A stretch of DNA of 64,000 nucleotides. It comes from Maniola hyperantus (Eukaryota; Arthropoda; Insecta; Lepidoptera; Nymphalidae). The stretch covers positions 3,270,533 to 3,334,532 of the forward strand of contig NC_048542.1 in NCBI RefSeq assembly GCF_902806685.2, given 5' to 3'. The notes below the pieces were generated by a model. That model worked only from the letters and a program-made list of their open reading frames with translations. It was not told the DNA's origin and did no database searches. A program made the position numbers and the translations under genes. Positions 1 through 10,777 of the stretch are shown here, piece after piece (positions within the stretch are counted from its first letter, which is position 1; each line of letters opens with the position of its first letter).

Positions 1-244
1 TCTGGTTCTTTTACCGATCTCCTCATTTTTGATTTGATCATGTAGAGAAACTCCAAGCTTAGCTCTCTCCATCCAGCTGTGGGACTCTGAGCTTTCTTTA
101 CATACCCATTTTTAAAATTTCACTGAAATTAAACTATGTATTTAAATGGCTCGGGTTTTAAAATTTGTACCTTGATTTTAATTTTCTACTTTGCGTACTT
201 GTACCGTTATAATATGTAGTTATTAAATAGCTTGTTTTGCTCAG

Positions 245-3200
245 ATCCAGCACATTACTGGTCGTGGTGTGGTGTGCACGTACGGCGCGTGCGCGGTAGA
301 GAAGCTGATCGGGGGCGGCATGGTGCCGCGCGCGGCACTCGAGCCCCACGCGCCTGCCCTGTTGGGCGCTCTGTTCGCGTCGCTGGGGGCACAGGACAAT
401 CCCACTGAGCACAACGAGTATGTCATGAAGGGTGAGCCACCAACATACATACTTATAACTAGCTTATGCTCGCGACTTCGTCCGCATGGACTACACAAAT
501 TCCAAACCCCTATTTCACCCCCCTTAGGGCTTGAATTTTCAAAAATCCTTTCTTAGCGGATGCCTACGTCATAATAGCTATCTGCATGCCAAATTTCAAC
601 CCGATCTGTCCAGTAGTTTGAGCTGTGCGTTGATAGATCAGTCAGTCAATCTTTTTATATATTTAGATTAAGATTATGTAGGTTTTTGAACTCAACTGAC
701 AATGGTTAAGGCACTTGCCCTACCCATAGAACCGACCAACCCAAAGAGACCGGGAAATAAGCGAATTCTGGTCGAGTGTGAGTTAGACGGCCGAGCCTTG
801 GCGAGGACGTCTATAACACGAGGCCAGAAAGGCACTCCCGGTCGAGACATGTATAGTGCTTTTCTAAAAAATGAAACAAGTAAATTAATAATAAAAAAAT
901 CGGCCGCCTACCGATACGCCTTACTCACAACCTTGAATGGGAAGCTGGAAGAAATCTCTGTTTAGAGATAAGCATTTCCAATGTAACTTAATTTATTATT
1001 ACTTTGTAACTACAATTTTTGGTACATGAATAATAAAAATAAATAAAATAAAAATAAGATTAGGAAGTGTGTAATCTATACTTTCGTCACCTAAACTCAT
1101 TTTATCTAGTAGGTAACTTATTTGATAAATAATTTAAAACGAACAGTTAATTCGCGCCTTTTATTACTATGAAGACAAAAAAATCCGAATAGAGCGCTGT
1201 AAGCATCATTCGGAACGGCTCGGATCCGATCCGGAACTATTCCGATTCGGAATCCGATACGGCTGTGCTGTGTGCTGAAAGCGCTATTTGGTAGAGTTCC
1301 GAATTCATAACCAGAACGCTAGCAAAAACTTAGCGTTTACTTCGAGTGGCCTACCTACACAAGGTTCGTTGACCTCTAGCGTCAGTCAGATGTTTTATTT
1401 GCAATATATCGTGAACTTTTACAAAATATAGGATTTTTTTCGCTTTTTTTTGTGGTATCATACCAGTACCCATCAGTACCTATCACCTGTCTTCGTTTTT
1501 GCCAGCGTTCTGGTTACACCACGTATTTAATATTATTCCAGCGGTGCTTCGTACTCTGGCGATACTGCGCGAGTCGGCGCTGCCGTATTTGGGCGAAGCC
1601 CTGCCAAAGTTGGCAGGCATGCTGGCCGTGGTGGCCAAGAACCCCTGCAAGCCGCACTTCAACCACTACCTGTTCGAGAGCCTCTCACTGGCCGTGCAGT
1701 AAGTCGATACAATATCCCATGCCGCGAAGAGCACGTAAAGCTGTCGGTCTGATCTCTCTCCGGCTGTGTCGAATTGCCGATCTATTGAATTATGAGAGTA
1801 CGGAAATAAGGTCTTGGACTATAGTAATAAAACGTCGTGATTTTTTGTATAGCGGTAGGTTATGGGGCTAGAATTCATTGTTGACAAATATTTTTCAATA
1901 TTTTTACAAAAAATATTTTCTACCACATACTTTATTACTACAGTCCCTATTAATAACTTTGGTAATGGCACCGATTCCGTTGTCTTTCTCTAAAATTTAG
2001 AGTATCTGCTTTTTCAACAATGCTAAAAAGGAACAGAACATGAACTTTACATTCAAAGACTCTAAATTTTAGTGCACGCTACAAATTTAAACAGTAGGCT
2101 CGCGACTGTGCGCTAAAATCACGGGTTTTACCATCTAAAAATTAAATTTAAAACTGTCAAACGGTGTCTGTCTTTTTCATATTACATTAGTAAGAAGGGG
2201 ATGCGAGTACTCTAAAATTAGGTTGTGCTCAGAATCAGTACCAATGTTTGTTTCATTGTTTCAGATTGGTCGTGAAAGCAAACCCAAGCGCCATAACGGC
2301 GTTCGAGGACGCTCTGTTCCCCATATTTCAGGAAATATTGCAGAATGACGTGCAAGGTATGTGTGTTTGTATCACTACACATATCATAAACCAGCATATG
2401 CCCAATATCACGTTCAATATCAGGTAACGACCGATCAACCGACCGACAGACTGACTGACTGATCTATAAACGCACAGCTCAAACTGCTGGACGGATTGGG
2501 CTGAAATTTGGCATGCAGATAGCTATTATGACGTAGGCATCCGCTAAGAATTTTTGAAAATTCAACCCCTAAGGGGGTAAAATAGGGGTTCGAAATTTGT
2601 GTAGTCCACGCGGACGAAATCGCCACTACAAGCTAGTATAAGGTAAAATGTGTAGATGCTATGTGTGGGTGTGGTGTGTAATGTAAGAATTTAAATTTAA
2701 TATCAAAAGAAGTAGCTTTTCAGTCTTATCATAAGTTATGGTGAGAAACCAATTTGTTAGTTTCTCTTATATTTCATACTAGCGACCCACCCCGGCTTCG
2801 CATGGGTGCAATGTAGATACTCCGACATTTTGTTCAAATATCGCCATATTTCATCAAATTAACACAAACCAATATTAAACTATATCTACCTATAAACCAC
2901 CCTCTTGAATCACTCTATCTATTGGTGAAAACCGCATTAAAATCCGTTGCGTACTTTAAAAGATCTACGCGTTCATACATACAGACAGCGGGAAGCGACT
3001 TTATTTTATACTATGTAGAGACTTCTCTTATGTACAGAATTCATGCCATACGTATTCCAAATGCTGTCCCTCCTACTGGAGTTGCGCGGCAGCGGCGGCG
3101 GCACGGGCGACGCGGGGGCGGAGGCCTATGCCGCTCTGCTGCCGTGTCTCGTGGCCCCGCCGCTGTGGGAGCGGGCCGCTAATGTTAGACCGCTCGTGAG

Positions 3201-6200
3201 GCTGCTCTGCGCTTTCGTGGCCACACGCGCCGATCGAGTACTCGCCGATGGGAAGTTGGTAAGTCATAGACAATCTCTATGATCTATAAACATGATATAC
3301 ATTTAACGCCAAAAATGTTATGTTTATTGGCTGAATTTATGCTACTCTTGCCAAAACTAACTTTATCCTTATTTATACATACCACTGACTGAATTTATGC
3401 ATTCAAGTCAAAATATAAAGATCGTGATCCTAAAATTAGCACACTAGATGTCGCTGTGCCGAGTTCGACCGCGCTAACGCAGTTTTCAAGCTCTATTGAC
3501 ACGGTTAGTATCCCCATTCGTTATCCAAATACTATCCCTATTATCAGTACCTTAGCCCTCAAGTTACTACTACTTACGCCCTAAGCTCGAGTAGTAACTC
3601 GAGCTCACATACTACATGGCCGTACCCACATTACATACTAGATGGCGCTGTGCCGAGTTCGACCGTGCTAAAGAAGTTTTCAAGCTTAGTAATAGTAGTA
3701 ATACTGTCCATACCACTCGCGGATTAAGACATGGGCATCAACTGGTAATTAATATTTGTTCTAATTGAACTTAATACGTTTCTGGTTTCCAGAATGCGAT
3801 GCTGGGCGTCTTCCAGAAGCTGATAGCCTCCAAGACAAACGACCACGAGGGCTTCTACCTTATCCAGACCATATTGTATAAATTCGGCGAGTAAGTGACC
3901 GCGTCTCAAACTTGCTTCTCTCACTCTCTCAAAAATTTTTTGGTGAATAAAAAATCAGCAGTAAAATGAGTTGAAACTTTTCATCTATCTTTTTGCCACT
4001 TGCCATTTTTGCTACTTTGCACAACTGTCATCATCATCATCATCATCATCATCACGCACCATAACTTATATTTGTCGTTATTTACAGATCAGTAATGCAG
4101 CCGTACACGAAACAGATAATATCACTGTTATTCCAACGCCTCTCCTCATCGAAAACTACAAAATACGTGCGTGGGCTGATCGCATTCCTCGGCTTCTTCG
4201 CCGCGCATTTTGGTGCCGACACCCTGATCGACCTTGTCGACTCCGTGCAGAGCAAGTAAGACCTTATTGCCTTGTAATAAAGCTTTCTTTCATTGGTATT
4301 AAAATAATCCTATAAAACGTGCGTGGACCTGTATTCATAGACTTTTTTCCGCGCATTTTGGTGCCGACACTTTGATTGACTTTGTCGACTCCATGCAGAG
4401 CAAGTAAGACCTTATTGCCTTGTAATAAAGCTTCTTTTCATTAGTATTAAAATAATCGTATCAAATGTGCGTGGACCTGTACCCGTAGTACAAGATTTTA
4501 CGTCTCACCAAACAAAACCAAATTCGAGAGTCGAAATACTTCCGCGTTACAGTAAACTGGATCCTTAAATGCCTTGTTTTAAAGCTCAAGTTTGTCTACA
4601 CTTCTACAGCCAGCGCTCCAAGCGAAACAACTCCACAAACAACAAAGAGAAACATTGCGAAATTAAAATCAGTGGCATTGAATATTTGACTTCAATTCAA
4701 GGCTGTTTAGGTCCATTTTACTGTAACGCGGAAGTATTTCGACTCTCGAATTTGGTTTCGTTTGGTGAGACGTAAAATCTTGTACTACGGGTACTGTATT
4801 CCTCGGATTCTCTTCTCCACGCATTTTGATATTGATACTCTGATTGACATTAGGTCAATCAGTGTACATACCAAATACCATACCAGCAGAGGCTCTTTGA
4901 AAAAGGACCCCTGACGGGTTCGTAACTAGTCGGTCATACTGTAACTAATCATGTGATCAGATATCTTCTCTATATATAAAACCTAGCTGATGCCAGCGAC
5001 TTTTAAAAATCCCGTGGAAACTCTTTGATTTTCCGGGATAAAAAGTAGCCTATGTCACTCTCCAGGTCTTTATCTATACCCATGCAAAAAATCACGTCAA
5101 TCCGTTGCACCGTTGCGACGTGATTGGAGGACAAACCAACAAACCAACAAACAAATACACTTTCGCATTTATATAAGGGTACTGATGAATCGCTGAATGT
5201 GTTGCTGATCGCAAATCTCGAGAACACCTGAACCGATTTCGCTTATTCTTTTTTCATAATATTCCTTGGAGTACGAGGATGGTTCTTACGGAGAGAAAAA
5301 TTAAAAAAAAAAATTATGAGTCGACTGTTAGGCGGTACGAAGTTTGCCGGGTCAGCTAGTTTATAATAATTATAATTGTTCTTTTAGCATGTTCGCGATG
5401 TACGTCGAGCGCGTATTGGTCCCGGACATACAGAAAGTGACAGGTGCGCTGGAGCGCAAGGCCGCGGCCGTCGGCTGCGTCAAGCTGCTCTGTCACAGCG
5501 CACACTTCCGCGAGTTCGGCCTGGCGCGGCTGTGGACGCCAGTGTTGCAGGTGTGTAGTGCTTGCATGGATTACAGAAAGTGATCCGTGTGATGCATGGA
5601 TTACAAAAAGTGATCTGTGTGATGTATGGATTACAGAAAGTGATCTGTGTGATGCGTGGATTACAGAAAGTGATTGTATGGTGCATGGATTACAGAAAGT
5701 GATCTGTGTGATGCATGGATTACAAAAAGTGATCTGTGTGATGTATGGATTACAGAAAGTGATTGTATGGTGCATGGATTACAGAAAGTGATCTGTGTGA
5801 TGCATGGATTACAAAAAGTGATCTGTGTGATGTATGGATTACAGAAAGTGATTGTATGGTGCATGGACTACAGAAAGTGATCTGTGTGATGCATGGATTA
5901 CAAAAAGTGATCTGTGTGATGCATGGATTACAAAAAGTGATCTGTGTGATGCATGGATTACAAAAAGTGATCTGTGTGATGTATGGATTACAGAAAGTGA
6001 TCTGTGTTATGCATGGATTTCAGAAAGTGATTAGTGTGAGGCATAGATTAAAGAAAGTGATCAATGACAAGCCAAAATGCCTATTTGTAAATTTTCCAGG
6101 CCCTCATAGCGCTGTTCGAGCTGCCCCCCGACGAGAGCACGTTGCCGGAGGACCACTTCATCGAAGTGGACGACACGCCGGGCTACCAGCCGCAGTACGC

Positions 6201-7687
6201 GCAGCTCGCGTGCGCCAAGGCTGACACTGACGACCCCCTGGCCAGTAAGTATAGGCACCAGCACTGTTGTCCACAGGTATAGGCGACCCTAGCCGCTACT
6301 TGGCCGAGAGGCTAGTCTCGGTCTTACCCCGGCTTGATACCTCCATGGTAGAGGTGTCAAATAATAACTAAACTATTCAATATATAAAATACTAGCGACC
6401 CGCCCCGGCTTCGCACGGGTAGCTTAGTAGAATTGGGATGATGACTATGTCAAAAAAATCAAAATCGGTACAGTAGAATGTGTCTGTCTGCTAGCTTTTC
6501 ACGGCCCACTCGTTTGGCATTTGGTACTAAGATATCATGCATCCCAGTGAACAACATAAGGTCCTTTTGGTCCCGGGATACGGGATAAAAAATCTAAGTC
6601 AGGGCGTCAGCTAGTCTTCTTCTATGTATATAAAAGAAAAAGCTGACTGACTGACTGTCTGATCTATCAACACACAGCTCAAACTACTGGATGGATCGGA
6701 CTGAAATTTAGCATGCAGATGACGTAGACATCCGCTAAGAAAGGATTTTTAAAAACTCAACCCCTAAGAGTCTAAAATAGGGGTTTGAAATTTGTATAGT
6801 CCACGCGGACGAAGTCGCGGACATAAGCTAGAAATTAATAAAATTAAAAAAAATATAACTAGCTGACCCGTCGATTCTTTAATTTTTTTTACATACTTTA
6901 AATTTCTCTCTCCGTAAGAACCATCCTCGTACTTCAAGGAATATTATAAAAAAAGAATCAGCGAAATCTGTTCAGCTGTTCCCGAGATTTGCGATCAGCA
7001 ACACATTTAGCGATTCATTTTTATATATTAATATAGAAAGATAACAAATTTGTTGTCCAGGACATAAGCTAGAAATTTAAATCTCTTCTCTTCTTCCTTA
7101 CCTTATCCCACGCTACGTGGGGTCGGCACAACATGTCTTCTTCTTCCACTCATTCCTGTTATTCGTCAACGTATTATCCACTTCTTTTTCACGCATATCC
7201 TCTTTCACGCAATCCATCCACCTTTTCTTTGGTCGTCCTCTCCTCTTTTTTCCTTCCACATGCATACTTAACATTCTTCTAGTGACATGGCTTTCTTCCC
7301 TCCGCATTATATGTCCATACCATGCCAGCCTATTACCCCTCATCTTTTCTACCACTGGCGCTACTTTCAAACTACCCCTTATATTATATTCATTTCTTAT
7401 CTTATCCATCCTAGTCCCACCACACATCCATCTCAACATTCGCCTTTCATCCGTCCCTTTTACCGCCCAACATTTAAGCTAGAAATTTAAATAATTAAAA
7501 AAAAAATATTATGATGCTTTTGTTGTCCACAGGTATAGACGATCCGAAGCGCTACCTAGCCGAGAGTCTGGCCACAATGTCTCGGTCCTACCCCGGCTTG
7601 TTACCGCCGCGGGTCGCCGCCCTCAGCGAGCCGCATCGCAACGCGTTACACGGGTACTTGGCCGCCTACAGTGTGCAACTGTGCTAA
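245..7687 (+). CDS. CSE1L: Exportin-2 (CAS/CSE1L), C-terminal part, nine exons
   Basis: Exportin-2 returns importin-alpha from nucleus to cytoplasm together with Ran-GTP. Nine exons join in frame with GT/AG borders: 245-431, 1542-1698, 2265-2356, 3038-3258, 3793-3890, 4088-4255, 5388-5550, 6100-6244, 7533-7687 (stop TAA 7685-7687), giving 461 residues. They follow the vertebrate CSE1L C-terminal half block by block: HNEYVMK, KNPCKPHFNHYLFE, EILQNDVQEF, PYVFQMLSLLLE, VFQKLIASKTNDHEGFYL, LLFQRLSSSKTTKYVRG, LWTPVLQALIALFELP, HFIEVDDTPGYQ. The family is about 970 residues, so the N-terminal half lies before the window and 1-244 is intron. Introns carry a minisatellite, a MITE, retrotransposon tails and ghost copies of two exons (see findings). 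Identity is firm; exon borders are inferred from splice consensus and frame. Confidence 0.95.
461..668 (+). repeat. Non-LTR retrotransposon 3' tail (family B)
   Basis: A dispersed repeat in CSE1L intron, running from a GACTTCGTCCGC-like motif to GATAGATCAGTCAGTCA and a TTTATATATTTAGAT end. Near copies occur at 2427-2640 (reverse), 6640-6830 (reverse), 21383-21545 (reverse), 30765-30970, 36780-36945, 37215-37415 and 47135-47360. The shared 3' end and variable 5' ends fit 5'-truncated LINE copies. The exact clade is not assigned. Confidence 0.75.
1814..1950. repeat. Short hairpin element, same termini as the 8316-9097 element
   Basis: The left end (around TTGGACTATAGTAATAAAAC) is matched in inverted form by TTTATTACTACAGTCC near 1930-1946. 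The left arm also matches the arms of the larger element at 8316-9097. It lies in the CSE1L intron between the second and third exons seen here. Confidence 0.55.
1964..2243 (+). repeat. Dispersed repeat, copy 1 of a closely matching pair
   Basis: About 280 bp beginning AATGGCACCGATTCCGTTGT and ending near AGAATCAGTACCA. It is very similar to 57998-58289 in an ACSF3 intron, with only a few substitutions and small indels. This copy ends about 21 bp before the splice acceptor of the CSE1L exon at 2265. No coding content was seen. Confidence 0.8.
2427..2640 (-). repeat. Non-LTR retrotransposon 3' tail (family B), reverse
   Basis: Reverse copy of the family-B tail, from CTGACTGACTGATCTAT to the GTCCACGCGGACGAA motif. 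It lies in a CSE1L intron. A short fragment of another tail family (CCCCGGCTTCGCATGGGT) follows at about 2782-2830. Confidence 0.75.
4028..4055. repeat. (CAT)n microsatellite
   Basis: About nine CAT/ATC units in the CSE1L intron just upstream of the exon at 4088. Confidence 0.85.
4318..4860 (+). pseudogene. Two ghost copies of the CSE1L exon 4088-4255 and its intron start
   Basis: The unit covering the end of the exon plus the first ~60 bp of the following intron (about 4165-4317) recurs downstream. Copy B, 4318-4468, keeps GCGCATTTTGGTGCCGACAC, the GCAGAGCAAGTAAG donor and the intron start almost unchanged, but its 5' part no longer encodes the exon frame. Copy C starts at about 4469, is interrupted by an inverted-repeat element (4482-4793), and resumes at 4794 with a more eroded version of the same exon. 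Neither copy has an acceptor or an open frame joining CSE1L, so I read them as decayed tandem duplications. Confidence 0.75.
4482..4793. mobile_element. MITE with ~80-bp terminal inverted repeats inside ghost exon C
   Basis: The left arm (CCCGTAGTACAAGATTTTAC and on to about 4560) is matched, with about two mismatches, by the inverted right arm 4711-4793. The element is flanked by CTGTA on both sides (4477-4481, 4794-4798). Removing it rejoins the duplicated exon fragment, which supports a true insertion. It has no ORF of note, so it is non-autonomous; superfamily not assigned. Confidence 0.8.
4975..5365 (+). repeat. RTE-like retrotransposon tail remnants
   Basis: Contains TTTGATTTTCCGGGATAAAA, ATCACGTCAATCCGTTGC, ACTTTCGCATTTATA and then GAATCTCGAGAAC-like and GCCGGGTCAGCTAGT motifs, all of which recur elsewhere in the window (for example 6860-7045, 10440-10575, 36628-36780). 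It is a nest of at least two tails and ends about 20 bp before the CSE1L exon at 5388. Confidence 0.65.
5551..6065. repeat. 30-bp minisatellite in a CSE1L intron
   Basis: About 16-17 tandem units of 30 bp, consensus GTGATCTGTGTGATGCATGG then ATTACAAAAA or ATTACAGAAA. The first unit begins directly at the donor of the exon ending at 5550. Because 30 is divisible by three and the unit is stop-poor, long false ORFs appear on both strands; they should not be called genes. Confidence 0.95.
6265..6345 (+). pseudogene. Ghost copy of the CSE1L last exon
   Basis: The stretch TGTTGTCCACAGGTATAGGC followed by sequence reading SIGDPSRYLAERL repeats the acceptor and first part of the true last exon (7523-7610: SIDDPKRYLAESL). 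After a small deletion it stays open to a TAA at about 6366. Splicing from the donor at 6245 would need an intron of only ~32 nt, so use as an alternative last exon is unlikely. I read it as a decayed exon duplication. Confidence 0.75.
6385..7080. repeat. Cluster of retrotransposon tails
   Basis: Several truncated tails in series: CCCCGGCTTCGCACGGGT (6398), a GTCTGTCTGCTAGCTTTTCA tail to about 6615, a reverse family-B tail 6640-6830, and a reverse tail 6860-7045 with TCCGTAAGAACCATCCTCGT. All lie in the last CSE1L intron; no coding sequence seen. Confidence 0.65.
7081..7480 (-). mobile_element. RTE-type retrotransposon ORF, C-terminal fragment
   Basis: On the minus strand 7125-7477 reads AVKGTDERRMLRWMCGGTR and later RLAWYGHIMRREESHVTRRM, GKKRRGRPKKRWMDCVKEDM and CCADPT then stop. 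These are the typical last ~110 residues of RTE-like endonuclease/reverse-transcriptase proteins, downstream of the RT domain. The rest of the ORF is missing, so this is a 5'-truncated dead copy inside the CSE1L intron. Confidence 0.85.
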
Positions 7688-8101
7688 AGGGGGGACGGGG
7701 GATGCAAAAAAATCTCGATTTGGACTTTGGGTGACTTTTTGCTGTCGCAATGTATTTCGACAAGTTAGGGCGTTTGTCCGTATTCACTTCGTATCCGTGA
7801 TTCTTCGAAGTGCGATTCGTATTTTTTTCACGGATCCGTCAAATCACGGATGAGTGCAGGCGCTAAGAGCGATTACGCACTCATCCGATCCGAATCCTTA
7901 AAAAATTATCTGTCATATATCATAAAGTCATAAGCTACCATACAAATAGTTTATGACAACTTCCGAACGTATTTTCACGGACGCGGATCGGATGAGTCTG
8001 TAACCGCCGTTAGGGTATATGTAGTTTGTTGAGTAAAAAATTTCATGTAATAAGTAATTGTAAAATTATTACTGTAAAAATGCTGGCCAGGAGGAAATAA
8101 A
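7688..8101 (+). terminator. CSE1L 3' UTR with polyadenylation signal
   Basis: Sequence after the TAA at 7685-7687. AATAAA occurs at 8096-8101, followed by a T-rich run. Two stretches (7770-7850 and 7865-8000) share ATCCGTGA and ACGGATCCG motifs with 21690-21820 and 33555-33680, so part of this UTR is itself a repeat. The cleavage site cannot be fixed from sequence alone. Confidence 0.5.
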
Positions 8102-8315
8102 TGTATTGTTTTTTTTTTTTGAAAAATTCACTCTTGTAACATTCATTGTTCACTATTTAGAATAACAATATTAATTTTTCATACATATACACCATAATAA
8201 GAGCTAATAATATAGAGTTGTGTAACTTTTATTTTTAGTTAATCTTTTCTATTTATATCATTTATAACATTTATGATTTGTATAACACTTTTATATTTTA
8301 GGTTAAATAGGTTCT

Positions 8316-9097
8316 TGTACTGTAGTAATAAAATGATGTGATTTTTTGTATAGTGGGTAGTTTATGGGTCTAGAATTCATTATTAAAGAGATTAATTTAA
8401 AAAATCATGATTTTTTATTCATTTTTAAAATGAATAATTATTAACGTCATGCTGTACGGAAAGCGAGTAATGACGTCACATGGCGTAAACAACAAAAAAA
8501 TTAAAAAAATTGTCGTTTACGGATTATGACGTCATTATTCACCGTTCATGTAAAGAATAAATAAAAGTCATGTATTTTTTAGGGTTCCGTACCTCAAAAG
8601 GAAAAACGGAACCCTTATAGGATCACTTTGTTGTCTGTCTGTCTGTCTGTCTGTCAAGAAACCTACAGGGTACTTCCCGTTGACCTAGAATCATGAAATT
8701 TGGCAGGTAGGTAGATCTTATAGCTGACATTGGGGAAAAATCTGAAAACCGTGAATTTAGGGTTAGATCACACAAAAAAATTAAATTGTGGTCATGAACT
8801 AATAATTAGTATTTTCAACTTTTGAAGTGAGTGACTATATCAAGTGGGGTATCATGTGAAAGGTCTTCACCTGTACATTCTTAAACAGATTTTTATTTAT
8901 ATGCATCATAGTTTTTGAATTATCGTGCAAAATGTCGAAAACATACGACTGTAATACGGAACCCTCATTGCGCGAGCCTGACTCGCACTTGGCCGGTTTT
9001 TTTTAAAATTATTCTCATTAAAAATGAATTGTAGCCCCATAAACTACCGCTATACAAAAAAATCACTTCATGTTGTTACTACAGTCTCCAAAACCCC
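8316..9097. mobile_element. Inverted-repeat element with a nested family-A repeat
   Basis: The left arm (about 8320-8385, GTAGTAATAAAATGATGTGA onward to TAGAATTCATT) is matched in inverted form at about 9018-9090 (GAATTGTAGCCCCATAAACT to TGTTACTACAGTC). Between them lies a complete family-A repeat (8580-9003). No transposase, so non-autonomous. Confidence 0.65.
8580..9003 (+). repeat. Family-A interspersed repeat, full copy
   Basis: Begins AGGGTTCCGTACCTCAAAAG, passes through CACTTTGTTGTCTGTCTGTC and GTACTTCCCGTTGACCTAGA, and ends GCCTGACTCGCACTTGGCCG plus a T-run. Other copies: 18941-19307, 34725-35134, 45470-45611 (internal deletion), 55057-55245 (5' part), 61231-61610, and end fragments at 26865-26912 and 40330-40376 (reverse). 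It is a very common lepidopteran repeat; its class is not certain from sequence alone. Confidence 0.85.
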
Positions 9098-9448
9098 ATC
9101 ATTATATCCACCCATCATAAAACGATAAGAATCAAGCTATACGTTATATTAGCTCTTATTCTATTTAGATTTACTGTTTATTATTTCTAATGTATTGTAA
9201 TTGTATGTAAATATAATCTGATGAAAGGACTGAGTAATTATTACATTATAAGTGAACGTAGGTTAAACACAAAAAAAATTCAATGGAAATTTGTGATAAA
9301 ACCCTTATTCTGACGCTGAGCGTCTCAATCCTCTAGAAATAGTTTTGTGTTGTTTAAATATGGTATTTGTACGTATTGTTTAAGAGAAAGATAAAGTTTA
9401 ATTAGTATTTGCAAAGCTTCATTTGGATGAAAGGGCGACTTTAATGAA

Positions 9449-9625
9449 AATACGCGACAGATTGTAGAAAATTGTAAAATACGCGACAGATTGTGGAAAA
9501 TTGTAAAAATACGCGACAGATAGTGAGAAATTGTTAAAAATTCCCAACAGGTTGTGGCAATTGTAAAAATTCGCGACAGATTGTGGGAAATTGTAAAAAA
9601 AACGCGATAGTTGGTGGGAAATAAA
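9449..9625. repeat. ~33-bp minisatellite
   Basis: Five to six degenerate tandem units based on AAAATACGCGACAGATTGTG followed by GGAAATTGTA. Non-coding; lies between CSE1L and the DD82E transposon. Confidence 0.85.
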
Positions 9626-10777
9626 TATGTTTTACTGATTTCGTCTCTAGAACTTTTTTCTTTTTTGTCGCCATTCTGTTTCTAAGTATGTAATATGCTA
9701 CTTTTTACATGGCCATTTTTCTTCTGTTAAACTATGATTTTGAATTTTGATTTTTTGTCTATCTGTATACCTAATTATAGAGATAATAATTGATTGTGTT
9801 GTGAATAAATGATTCAACAATTATGTTACTTGTTTTAATTTTTGTTTAACAAAATCAAGTCTTCGAAAAAAGTTGGTATTTTTTGCTTACGCTTTGCAGT
9901 ATCGAGTTGTTTTTCACAACGGTTAAGTCGGGTTTTTACTTTTAAACTCAGATAGGTACAGTGTCCTCCGGGTGACCTGTCAGCTGTCGCCCGTTAAGAC
10001 CCAGGGTCGGGAGATGCACTGGTGCGCCTCGGACGTGCAGTGACCTGACGTAAAGGTCCGCCTGCGCTGCGAGCGCCGTTAGGTTGTAGTGGGCATTCCG
10101 GTCGCCTCTCGGGTGGCGAGTCGTCCCACATACCCTGCCCGTTCACGGAAGGGATGCGTAAATGCATTTCCCAACGATAATAAAAAGATAATAAATAAGC
10201 CAATCTGAAGTAAATACTTACATACTGTATCAAACGACCGAAATTAACAATCAATCTGTAATCTGTCGATAAGTCACTTAGCAACGTTATACTACAAATA
10301 ATAACGTTGCTTAGTAACTTATCAACAGACTACAAATAGGGATTGCTTAAAATTTTAATTTCGGCCGTAAGATGAGCTGTGCTGTTTCAGCAAGTATGCC
10401 ACAAATTCAGCTAATGAAGAAGCTTCATATCTTCTATAATATAAAAATGAATCACTAAATGTGTTGCTCATCGCGAATCTCGAGAACCGCTGAACCTGAA
10501 GAAAAATTTAATTCAACCTCCCCCTCAATTTTCTAAACTCCACCCGAGCGAAGCCGGGGCGTGTCAGCTAGTTGTTAATAGATATAATTCCCTAAATAGT
10601 TTCTAAGTCGCAAGTTGTGATTGGCTGAATTTGTACGACAATCAACAATGTTGTCTTGTGGCATTGTAGCCAATAGTGAGCGTCAACCAATCAGAGGTGA
10701 AAGCGATCGTGACATTGTGGCTGTCATTCTACCGCAATCGAGCAGCTGCTTGTTTTTAATCACTAGTATTTACACTA
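9626..10777. other. Intergenic stretch, no gene seen
   Basis: AT-rich to about 9950, then a GC-richer block (9960-10165) giving a minus-strand pseudo-ORF rich in Pro and Arg without recognisable motifs, then retrotransposon-tail fragments (10440-10575, ending CGAAGCCGGGGCGTGTCAGC) and a block at 10590-10740 (GTGATTGGCTGAATTTGT, GCATTGTAGCCAATAGTGAG) that recurs, reversed and diverged, at 20430-20530. Confidence 0.5.

Noticed and set aside
702..965. 87-codon plus-strand ORF in a CSE1L intron
   Set aside because: It starts inside an intron, has no splice context or known domain, and part of it (745-825) recurs at 14338-14405 as a dispersed repeat.
1452..1871. 139-codon ORF overlapping a CSE1L exon
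   Set aside because: Wrong frame over the true exon 1542-1698, which continues the CSE1L protein.
5551..6065. Regularly repeated 30-bp units that could suggest a CRISPR array
   Set aside because: The repeats are contiguous with no unique spacers, and the genome is animal. It is a minisatellite.
5356..6224. Several overlapping ORFs of 60-153 codons on both strands, with repeated motifs such as VWITESD or MHGLQKVI
   Set aside because: They are translations of the 30-bp minisatellite; the unit length is divisible by three and stop-free in several frames. Not coding.
9994..10284. 96-codon minus-strand ORF rich in Pro and Arg
   Set aside because: No recognisable domain; the GC-rich block looks like part of a repeat and the frame is not supported by splice sites.
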